From contig JBBPTG010000105.1 of assembly GCA_038093975.1 (NCBI GenBank), positions 24,552 to 88,551 of the forward strand: a DNA stretch of 64,000 nt, read 5' to 3'. This DNA comes from Chalciporus piperatus. Its lineage: Eukaryota; Basidiomycota; Agaricomycetes; Boletales; Boletaceae. The notes below the pieces were generated by a model. That model searched no databases and was not told the origin of the DNA. It saw only the letters and a list, made by a program, of their open reading frames with translations. Of the stretch, positions 55,760-64,000 are shown piece after piece (position 1 is the first letter of the stretch; each line of letters begins with the position of its first letter). Position numbers and translations under genes: made by a program.

Positions 55760-58700
55760 CAATGGCATGACAATGACTCCGACACGAAAGAAAGACTTCG
55801 ATCTTGATACAGACAAAGAGTATAAATTCCGTTAAATCTAGCAGGTACATCACATGAAAGCCGTTGAAGCGATACATTCCTAACCCAGCGATCAGTACCG
55901 TCAACAGACCATCACCACCCAAAAAAAACAATCACCACAAAATTCATTCAACACAACACAACACAGTTTACAATCCCTCAGCAGAAGGTGGCATTGACGT
56001 CGGCAACGGCGATGTCTTCCTGGATGTCGGTATATGTAGATGTTTTTGCAACCCCGTAACCGTCTGCTCCCAACCCTTGGACAAACCCTTGAACAGCGAC
56101 TCACGTCGGCGTCGACTTCCCCACACGGGCCACATGCAGAGTGAAGCGACTACGACCCATGCCGGTGATATGGTGGCGATGATGACGGATTGCTGGGAGC
56201 CAAAGATGATGAACCCGAGAGCCAAGACGAAGCATAACATTCTAATAAACCCCAATGTGAGCTTATTGACAAGGATGGACCAAAGTGACACGCACCCCCA
56301 GATGAGAAGCGCGTAGGGCACACTCTGCATGATCGCGAGGGCTTCCAAACCGAGCATAGAGTGGGTCATGTTGTTCATGAATTCCGCCTTCAAGACAGCC
56401 ACCGACTCAGAAACACCGTCTCGGGAAAAGAAAAACGTGCGCGACTTACAGCACCTTTGGCTGATTGCCTCTCCTGACCACGAGCCTGCCCAACGAGCAA
56501 GACGGAGGTCATCAACGAACCAACGATACAAGCCAAGGACAGATATATCGAAATGAGCCCCGCGCGACGTTGTGGGTTAGCTGTGATTGTGTCTTGCAAG
56601 CTTGGGTTCCCTAGTAAACTCACGTCGACAGCCAACATGACCGTAGACTGCTCGCTAGTGAGGGGAGGTACCAATTCTTAGAAATGAGTGATGACTCACG
56701 TATATGGTGAAGCTATTCCACTCTGTCAAGAGTTTGTTAATGAAACCTTTCCATCGAGGAAAGTTGACGGTGCGATCAACCCATAACCCATTGAGCGTCT
56801 GGAGGTGATCAGACGCCGATCCGAACAAAAGGATATCGAGTACAGGTAAAATCTTTGACGGTTTATAGTCTCCAGCAGAATATACGGACTGGTCCGAATT
56901 GAGGCGAGCACCAATTTCTCCGTAGAAATTCACAAATTTACTGTCGGCTACCCAGAAAAATGAGCAAGACGATGAGGATGCCAAGATGCGAGTGGTGCTT
57001 ACTAAACAAGCGGATCAACCTGGCTATAGTCGAGTCAGTCAAAAGTAGGACTTTCTAGTCGCGAACCTTACCGATGGCGCAAATGGTGACCGATTGTCCC
57101 TCCATGGCGCCCTCTGATATCACGCGTCAGTTGATTCTCTCTCAAGTTTGTAGCGATCGATCTTACCTTCCATCCTGCCTACCAGGTCAACTAAGTTGCC
57201 AAGCTCGTCCGCGTCGAAGGGGGTAAGAGACGTGTCGGATGTGATCGCTTCTATACTCAGTCTTACGGTCAGAAAGTGTCTATATCAGAGTCAAGAATCT
57301 CCATACCTGTTTGAGCATGAGTCAAAGTTGCCTTGAGCGACTTGAGAACCCTTAATGGGATTGGTCGGTTCAGAGGGAACATCTCCCGATGCATCCTGTA
57401 AACGAAACTGAACCTTGAGTACCTATGATCAATTGTCGATCAGCGGCTTTCCCACAAGAATTCTGCACTCACCCTGTGAGTCGATTAGAGCATACCAGTA
57501 CTGGGCTTCCATAGCATACTCTGTCAGATGTGAGCGCCAGCTCGAATGGAAATTCAGTCAAACGTGAGCTTACTGAGATGTGAGTTGCGCGGGGAACCTC
57601 TAACATTTCCGACTACGCTCTTTTGCTCCACAGTATGAATCCAAAACACCACTTGCGCCGCATGGTCCACGAAATAGTACATCCATTTTTTCTTCCCTTC
57701 CTTCTTCCCTTCTTTCTTCTCAACCTTAAGCTCGAGGACGAGCTCGGTATCACCGGAAATATCAATGCTATGTTGAGTGGCGAGTTCATGCAGGGATTTT
57801 GCTGCGTTTAGTGGTAATAACGTCAACCTTTCGCTTTGGCAGTCCATGGGGTCGGTGTCCGTGAGCACTTTCTTTAGAGAAGATCAGTCTCATCTACAGC
57901 AAGTGAACGTGATCGGGGACTCGCTTTTTCAGCGTGGTAAAAGTATTGTGCGCCCTCTGCTTGGACATGACGAACCCATCCTGCAGGGCATTGACTGAAA
58001 AGTCGGTGTGAATAAAGTCCGAAGGATGCCAGTGATCCTCTCATGACAAACATAAGAATAAACACGCACTCGGTATAATCCCTACATCCTGGGTTGATCT
58101 TTGCTTTATTTGACTTCTTCCAATCCCTATAGGCCACGTCACGACGATATATGAGCACGACAGCGTTCGAAAACGACCGGAAACAGTTTCTTACCCCTGT
58201 CCTTTCCTCCCGTACCTATAACTCATCATCTCGCCAGCAGTTATGGGCTCGAACGATAGCTTTCCCGGCCGTTGACGAGAACGAGAACGAGAACGAGGAT
58301 TGTCGGTATCATTACCAGATGTACCTGATGCCGGAGACATCGGTCGCTCAACGCGGCGTGTCTGCGTACCGCGGCCGCCCAAATACCCTTCCCCATTGGA
58401 CCTCGGCTGATGATTGAGCGCAATCGTCGAAGGATCGTCTTCATCCGCACCCATATCGACAATTTCGCCAAGATGTCGGGTTGAAATCGTCGTCGTACGA
58501 CGAGCGTGGTTGTAAGTTGCGTCAGAGGATAAGTCAGATACAGGCTGTGTGGGGCCAATGTACCCCAAAGCTGGATCAAGCGGGAAACCGGCTTGAAAGG
58601 AATCTGTTGCCAGGCTGTGATGTGGGGTCGGTTCTTGAACTCGAATGGACGGTGGTAGACATGACAGGTGCACGCGTTCGTAGGCGTTGCTCGGACGATG

Positions 58701-59058
58701 ATCGCGATGAGTAGGACAACTGGTATGGTTGCTTGGATTTAGACGGGACCAAAAGCTTTTGCAGAGCGAAAGGACAAGCCGGATCAGGCCGGCACTTGAC
58801 CGAGAGAACCCCACCTGAGACCAAAGCTTGTAGATGCGAGTTAGCCAGCGCAAAAGTTTCGTTATGAGGGCATATGAAAGGGCCATGAAGGCGGTCAGGA
58901 CCCAAGGGTGCTCTGCAGTATGTAGGGGAATGTGCCAACCTTGGACTAGCCTCGTGTATGGTAAGTTGAGCTCGAATAGCCGCCCGAGTGTACATGTGAC
59001 GAGATCCACGGTAAGCGCCCTAAATCAGTCGAAGCAAACCCTTGTTCGAAAGATGAGA
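55760..59058 (-). repeat. Inverted duplication, copy 2 (about 3.3 kb)
   Basis: This is the reverse-oriented partner of 23763-27030. Collinearity runs from the 5' flank (tttcgaacaagggt on the - strand, near 59058) through all exons and introns to the 3' flank (gtgtcggagtcattgtc, near 55770). Copy 2 keeps about 23 nt in the 5' region that copy 1 lacks, and has extra Lys codons in a later exon. Confidence 0.85.
55968..58886 (-). CDS. WW-domain/transmembrane protein, copy 2
   Basis: The first in-frame ATG gives MALSYALITKLLRWLTRIYK. The frame is open for a further 41 codons upstream without an ATG, so a 5' exon may exist. The layout equals copy 1: a Ser/Thr-rich region with HLGEIVDMGADEDDP, then CPAGWVRHVQAEGAQYFYHA (atypical WW) and LTDTDPMDCQSERLTLLPLN. 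A Lys-rich insert (EKKEGKKEGKKKWMYYFVD) precedes FWIHTVEQK. The C-terminal membrane segments are RAGLISIYLSLACIVGSLMT, LCFVLALGFIIFGSQQSVII and ATISPAWVVVASLCMWPVWG. It ends LPTSMPPSAEGL (stop at 55968-55970). No disabling change was seen, so both copies may be expressed. The WW fold would normally bind Pro-rich partners, but the second Trp is not obvious. Function unknown. Confidence 0.72.
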
Positions 59059-60549
59059 GTATCTCGATGATAGGTTATATCGACCTCTTGGCTTTGGGCA
59101 AGTTGAACATCCGACTCGGAGGAAACGGTCCGATGACGTTCCTCAACCACTGTGAGTCATAGGGGGGCGCCAGCACCGCCACCCGACAGCTGGTCTTCAT
59201 GATAAAGTCATGCTGCCCATCAACGCCTCAACGCCCCAACTTCTATCGTTTGTTGTATATGATAGTTTTCGCGGGATTCACTAACAACCATGGAATCCGC
59301 TAATAGAGGCTTCTCATTCAGACGGAAGAGCCGTGGTCATGACTTTTCTTATTACACTATTCTCCGTTTCTGCACACGTTACTTCGTAGCTCCTACAGCT
59401 CATCTAGTCGTATTCAAAGGGCCGCAAACTGCAGGCAATACCTTAACTTCTTGCATAACGAGTCCCCATCATCATCTCCGATACCTCCTTCCCCGGTGCC
59501 GAGTTCCACACAGGATCGGCCATCACCTCTTCGATAAGGTCGTCAATGCCGGAGTGTTCAAACTCTTTCTCGATGTCAAGCGGAAAAAAATGACTCGCAG
59601 GCAGTACTACGAAGAAAGTCGTCACTGGGTCGTATGGCCGGATCGATGGATGACAAGTCAAGATGGGCCTGATACTGTGAAGCCAAGCTGAGATCCATAC
59701 TTGTCCTGTCGGTGAATGGCAGCGTCACGCGATCAAAATAAATAGTCCAGACAAAACACTCACAGAGGTACTTCATAACGAGTCCAGCCACTGTCGTACC
59801 TTTTCAGCACCACGTTCTTGAGAACGTAGTTCTTTCTCCTTCCTCGGTTTCTCCGATTTTGCAGCCATCGATCGAGGCTGGCAGCCATCAGGGTAGCTCT
59901 TGGGAGCAGTCGGTACGTACTTATGTCCGATAAGGCGGACTCAGGATTGCGGTCGTGTGCTTTTCGAAGATCTGACATCCACGTCAATTCCGAGTAGGTT
60001 TTGTTTGAACAAGTCCGCAACATCGACGCGGAGAGTGAGGGCGTTGGTCACATCCAAATATTTCGTCAGATCAGTCACCTTGCCGTGCATCGAGGTACGA
60101 GGCTAAATTTCCGCAAACGTCAACACACAGAAACGTCATGCCAGTGGAAGAAATGGAGCCAACCATAATGCCAAACCATGGGGGGTATATCCAGGTTACC
60201 GTTAGGGGTTCTTTGGTGTCGGTACGAGTTAAGGCGCAAGAGCGGTCTCGTTGTAGAACACTCTCTAAAGCCATTGTTTGAGAGTGAGTACCAGAGCGAT
60301 AGTGAGAGAAAGGAGCTGAATTCTGTACGCCGATATCCTCGTTCCCCATTCTCCTCGACTCCTCTTCTTCAAGCATGTATGACGCTTGCGACATCGGACA
60401 GAGTGTAGACGGCGTGATCGTGATTTGAGACTCCAAGCCACGTAGGCTTTGTCAAGGAAAATATCAGAGTTGTCGTTGTAAAGTCTAGAAGATACGTTTC
60501 GACACTTGCAGAACTGCACAGATGTCTTTGAAGGACCACCCGTGGTCAT
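59059..60549 (-). other. Probable multi-exon gene, unrecognised product
   Basis: The - strand between the WW gene and MMS2 has several exon-like pieces. [20 protein letters not shown] starts at 60549 and its frame runs to a hydrophobic segment (IQLLSLTIALVLTLKQWL). A second frame, ESVLQRDRSCALTRTDTKEP, can be spliced (gtaacc to aatttag) onto HGKVTDLTKYLDVTNALTLR and VDVADLFKQNLLGIDVDV. Later pieces read KNYVLKNVVLKRYDSGWTRY and LDIEKEFEHSGIDDLIEEVM. They suggest a real gene transcribed divergently from MMS2 (start codons about 100 bp apart if 60549 is right), but I could not order them into one frame and recognise no family. Confidence 0.35.
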
Positions 60550-60653
60550 AGAGGCCTCACAGAATTTCCTTTTTCGGGCGAGTCGCCCGACCTGGCTTGA
60601 GCCGCTCAGTTACGTTACTCTACCACTTCAACACTCGTCTAGTTCCACAAGTC

Positions 60654-61239
60654 ATGGCCAAAGGTACAACTCATCTACCTGGAGATCTACTCGAATGGCG
60701 CTCACACATTATTGTTTAGTTCCACGAAATTTCCGCCTCCTTGAAGAACTGGAGAAGGGTGAGAAAGGTATCGGCGATGGCTCTTGCTCGTACGGCTTGG
60801 AGGATGGCGATGACATCTTGATGAGCAACTGGAATGGAACAATCATAGGCCCGGGTCATGTATGTCTTCATCAATGGCCACTCCCGATCCACACCATCGG
60901 AGGCTGATCTTCGCCACAGACCGTACACGAGAACCGTATCTACAGCCTCAAGATTAACTGTGACAAAGACTACCCCGAGAAACCACCCACCGTCCAGTTC
61001 CTTTCTCGCGTTAATCTACCCTTTGTCAACCAGACAGATGGCAAGGTTGATCCTGCCAAACTCAGCGTCCTCTCTCAGTGGGGGAAGGATAGCAGCATAG
61101 AGACGGTCTTGGTTGGCATTAGAAGGTCATTCTTCCCGATGTTTTCTCTCTTCGCTTTGATCAACATATCTGTGTCAGGGAGATGGGGTCATTCAACAAC
61201 AGGAAACTACCCCAGCCACCGGAGGGCAGCATGTTCTAA
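60654..61239 (+). CDS. MMS2: Ubiquitin-conjugating enzyme variant Mms2 (UEV)
   Basis: The first coding exon is only 10 nt (ATGGCCAAAG). A 56 nt intron joins it to the rest, giving [20 protein letters not shown], the classic Mms2/UEV1 start. The core has [20 protein letters not shown], then [20 protein letters not shown] and [20 protein letters not shown], and it ends [10 protein letters not shown]. The position of the catalytic Cys in true E2 enzymes is occupied by other residues, as expected for a UEV. Mms2 pairs with Ubc13 to build Lys63-linked ubiquitin chains, for example on PCNA in error-free DNA damage tolerance. Four exons, all with GT-AG introns; the length is normal. Confidence 0.94.
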
Positions 61240-62116
61240 ATCGACCGACTCTGCCGCCCCAGCAGCGGTGATACATTGGAGGAAGAATGTGGATCAGAAG
61301 AAGACTTGACAAATAATAACCACCTATCCGCTGTCCCTCAGTTGTGTTCATAGCATTCCCGCACTCTCTTGTTTTCCTAGCGAATTTTCAATCCCTTGTC
61401 ACACGCCTGATCATCTTTAGCGATGATTTTCCCTGAGTGTTTTCCTTATTAAACAAGCACATTGGGGAACACTCATCTTGGTATGCCAACTCTGGTCGCA
61501 CGCTTCGTATTTCCCCCACGTCGCGGAAGAGGCGAGTGGTTCGGTGCTGTTCGCAGTTCGTCAAAGCAGATCCCAACCAGTCACATCTTCCGGCGTCTGT
61601 ACTGGTTAGGGTCGTCCGTGATGATTGCCACCAACATAGGCACCCGGCCCGTTTGTCACCCCGCGCTCACAACTTCCCGAGAGTGCCTTTGATAAGCGTA
61701 AAAACTATGGAGTCCGAGGCGGCACTCTCAAACAGTGATTCGGGATGACTACGAAGATGGTAAATGTTCGCCTTGAACCGAATAAGTGATACAAGTAGTT
61801 TTGTTGTCCTCGTGCCTCATCTCCGCAGAGGGTCTTCATGACTCGGACTCGAGAGCGACATCTTCCACTACTCCGAGGGGGGTGCTGACACTGAACGGAG
61901 ATTCTGACATTCATATTATGATGAACTGTATTCCGCTTCAACTAGTTATGCAGACACGGAAATGTAATTGGGAATGAACTTATGCACGGGTACGTATCGA
62001 TAACATCACATGAAGACTGACCTGCAAAAGACAACATACAATGAGCAAGACGAAAACATCAAAAGTACTGTTACACTGCAGAGGACCGTAGTGAGCACTG
62101 AGGGTGATACGCCTGG
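61240..62116. other. Intergenic region between convergent genes
   Basis: MMS2 (+) and the GT8 gene (-) converge here. A 103-codon frame (61437-61748, +) lacks motifs. I see no repeat or RNA gene. Confidence 0.5.
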
Positions 62117-63355
62117 CTAATGATATCGTTTATAACCGCCAGCCTGAGGTGCCTGATACTTTCCGCGGCGGCGCTGGTTCAAGTTACCTACAGGCCATTC
62201 CTTATCAGCTTCTCCCTGAGTCATAAACTTGTTCCCCTCCCGGAGTGAAGAAAGAACACGCTCGTCATCGGCGCAAAACCCTATGTCCATGTGCATCACT
62301 CCGCCCGACCCAGCAATCAACAACTCCAGTTGGTCAAACCAGATCTTCATATCTGGCCATATCTTCCCGTTGCGCCCGCACTTGTCCCACGGCTTGTCGG
62401 TCACATAATGGATGATACGCACATCAGCGCGGCGGTGTAGCGGTACGTCACGGGTCACCCGGAAGGCCTGGCAGTTGTACAGAGACGAGATTGTCGTCCA
62501 GGCAGTAAGATCCGCGGTGCGACCGTGGAAGTACATCCAACCAAGAAGCTGCTCGTCCGGGCCAGCATTCAGCGAGTCTGCATCTTTTGTGTCGCCCCGG
62601 ATGCTTCCTGTTGTCTCGAAATACTTCGATTCCGTAGCATCCGGGCAGCGTTGGTGGAGTCTGCCGATGGCTCGGTCAAACTCCAGGAGGGAGGGTGTGA
62701 TACAGAAGCAGGCGGCAGATATTCCATAGCGGTTTTTCAAGCTATCGAGGAGTTTCTCCTGCGAGACAGCCTCACCATCGTTGAACAATAGGTTGTTGTC
62801 GGTCAGCGTGCCGAACGGCGTGTCCAGGGTGAAGATGTCGGAGAAGTCGCCGAGGCAAAGCATGTCAGCGTCAAGGAATAGAATCTTGGTGAAGGCTGTA
62901 AGGCGGAAGATGTGAAGTTTAGAGAAGCATTGTGGCAGCCATCCATCGTAGCCCTTCATTTTGGGTGAGTTCGCACGAAACTGGACAGGAAATGTTATGG
63001 GGGACACCAGAACAACATGGTGGAAGACGTTAAGAAGGAGCTTGAGTGCAGTCAGGCTCTCCTGTGGGCAAGGAAGGGTTCCTGCACCATCGCGACTCGG
63101 TGAGGTACAGTAGTTGTCTGCAAGATAGAGATTGGGACACCCGGTGCGTATGTCAGCTGGAATGCAAGCAGGATCGATGAGATCTGTAGTGAGGAGGCAT
63201 ATGAGGCTGGCAGCAACATTGTGCTGCCGGATGGAATGCGCGAGCACAGCAGCACCGACGGCGTAATGGAAGTCCTTCATTACGAGGGTGCATACTGCAT
63301 AGCCGCTGGGATGGGACGGCCGCATCGTCGTGGAGGATGCAATATTCATGGTCAC
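62117..63355 (-). CDS. GT8 family glycosyltransferase (glycogenin/galactinol synthase-like)
   Basis: The 412-codon frame has no intron, unlike nearly all its neighbours. It opens MTMNIASSTTMRPSHPSGYA, then VCTLVMKDFHYAVGAAVLAH, the start of the GT-A fold. The metal- and sugar-nucleotide-binding DxD motif is FLDADMLCLGD, preceded by WLPQCFSKLHIFRLTAFTKI. Downstream, FCITPSLLEFDRAIGRLHQR and GPDEQLLGWMY are the conserved acceptor-side blocks, and IIHYVTDKPWDKCGRNGKIW is the C-terminal His motif. GT8 enzymes move glucose or galactose from UDP-sugars with retention. The acceptor cannot be told from sequence. There is no signal peptide or membrane anchor, so it should be cytosolic. It ends PQAGGYKRYH. 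Lack of introns could mean retroposition or simply an ancient compact gene. Confidence 0.85.
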   Translation of the reverse strand: MTMNIASSTTMRPSHPSGYAVCTLVMKDFHYAVGAAVLAHSIRQHNVAASLICLLTTDLIDPACIPADIRTGCPNLYLADNYCTSPSRDGAGTLPCPQESLTALKLLLNVFHHVVLVSPITFPVQFRANSPKMKGYDGWLPQCFSKLHIFRLTAFTKILFLDADMLCLGDFSDIFTLDTPFGTLTDNNLLFNDGEAVSQEKLLDSLKNRYGISAACFCITPSLLEFDRAIGRLHQRCPDATESKYFETTGSIRGDTKDADSLNAGPDEQLLGWMYFHGRTADLTAWTTISSLYNCQAFRVTRDVPLHRRADVRIIHYVTDKPWDKCGRNGKIWPDMKIWFDQLELLIAGSGGVMHMDIGFCADDERVLSSLREGNKFMTQGEADKEWPVGNLNQRRRGKYQAPQAGGYKRYH

Positions 63356-64000
63356 GGTGGTTGAAGGTATCGGTCAAAAGTGCACAGGAACTTGAAATAC
63401 GGGCGCACAGCAAGATCGAGAACGTACCATATGCAAGCGCGCGCTATCATGATACAGGATGCAATTGCACACAATATTCAAGTTGGGCACACGGCTACTA
63501 CCGTGCCAGCGAGGGATTGGATTATTCTAGGATGGTACTACTACTTAGTACTAGGATCCAAGTACTCAACAAGTTACTTAGGCCGCGTCGCAAGATCATA
63601 TCATCTCAGCAGCAGTAGATCGATGACTTCAACACGATCATAGATTACAGAAAACACTGAAGACCACCCAGAGATGCGGAATTAGGTCCACTCTAGACAT
63701 GCTCCATGGCTGATACAGAGGAGATATATATGGTAGAATACCCTGGTGACTTTTTTATTGCATGCGGCGATGCAGAATCAGGGGAGTAGGACTTGCATCG
63801 CCGATGGTGGGGTCCGTGCCGTGGACGTCAGATGCAATATGATATTCCTGTACCGGGCGGCATCGGTGGCTTCAACGTCGACCGTGGGGTGACCATGTTC
63901 AACCTTGGATGGCTCACTCCGACACACCTCGTGGTGGATGACCACAACACCAAGCACCTCATCTTGAAGCTTCTTCAGCGTTGTTCAAACCTCGAAAGCC
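63356..64000. other. GT8 promoter and window edge; possible partial gene
   Basis: The left part is the GT8 upstream region. From about 63790 to the end both strands are open. On + one frame reads QYDIPVPGGIGGFNVDRGVT followed by MFNLGWLTPTHLVVDDHNTK. On - a frame reads KLQDEVLGVVVIHHEVCRSE and runs off the edge. The + frame looks more protein-like, but I cannot name a family from this fragment. Confidence 0.3.

Overview
The window reads as a piece of a nuclear chromosome from a filamentous basidiomycete, most likely an Agaricomycete. The evidence is the gene style (many 45-70 nt GT-AG introns, compact genes on both strands) and the gene content: a WW-domain/membrane protein family that I know mainly from Agaricomycetes, a basidiomycete-type Mkt1, ESCRT-0 Hse1, Notchless, GH76 and GT8 enzymes. 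The overall style resembles Rhizoctonia/Thanatephorus, but that genus is an inference I could not test. There is no bacterial-type feature, no CRISPR array and no rRNA.

Left part (1-20 kb). The 3' end of an EF-hand protein (probably a TBC/RabGAP) is followed by a WDR5/Swd3-like COMPASS subunit (-) and, divergently, an EngB-type mitochondrial GTPase (+). A pirin (-), a membrane-anchored fucosyltransferase-like enzyme (-), a 5.4 kb stretch with no recognisable gene, a small zinc-finger protein (-) and MKT1 (-) follow.

Middle (20-41 kb). An unresolved region precedes a 718 bp pogo-like non-autonomous DNA transposon with perfect terminal inverted repeats and TA target duplication. Next come one copy of a WW-domain membrane protein gene, a small acidic protein (-) sharing a very short divergent promoter with thymidylate kinase (+), the tail-anchored E2 enzyme UBC6 (-), Notchless (+), a GH76 mannosidase (-), two identical tRNA-Ile(AAU) genes 1.14 kb apart, and a RhoGEF-PH-FYVE protein (+).

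Right part (41-64 kb). Two related C2H2 zinc-finger genes (-) lead into a poorly resolved 5-6 kb region that holds a dysferlin-type protein fragment (+). Then come the spliceosomal cyclophilin CWC27 (-), the ESCRT-0 subunit HSE1 (-) with a long Gln/Pro repeat, and the second, inverted copy of the WW-domain membrane gene. MMS2 (+) and a GT8 glycosyltransferase (-) finish the window.

Most recognised genes are housekeeping: chromatin, ribosome assembly, splicing, endosomal sorting, ubiquitin and dTTP supply. They do not form one pathway. The clearest structural signal is the roughly 3.3 kb inverted duplication of the WW/membrane gene, whose arms lie about 29 kb apart and enclose much of the housekeeping block. 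The clearest mobile element is the pogo-like MITE. I did not find a convincing new biological system. Exon joins were read by eye from splice signals and reading frame, so coordinates give the coding span including introns.
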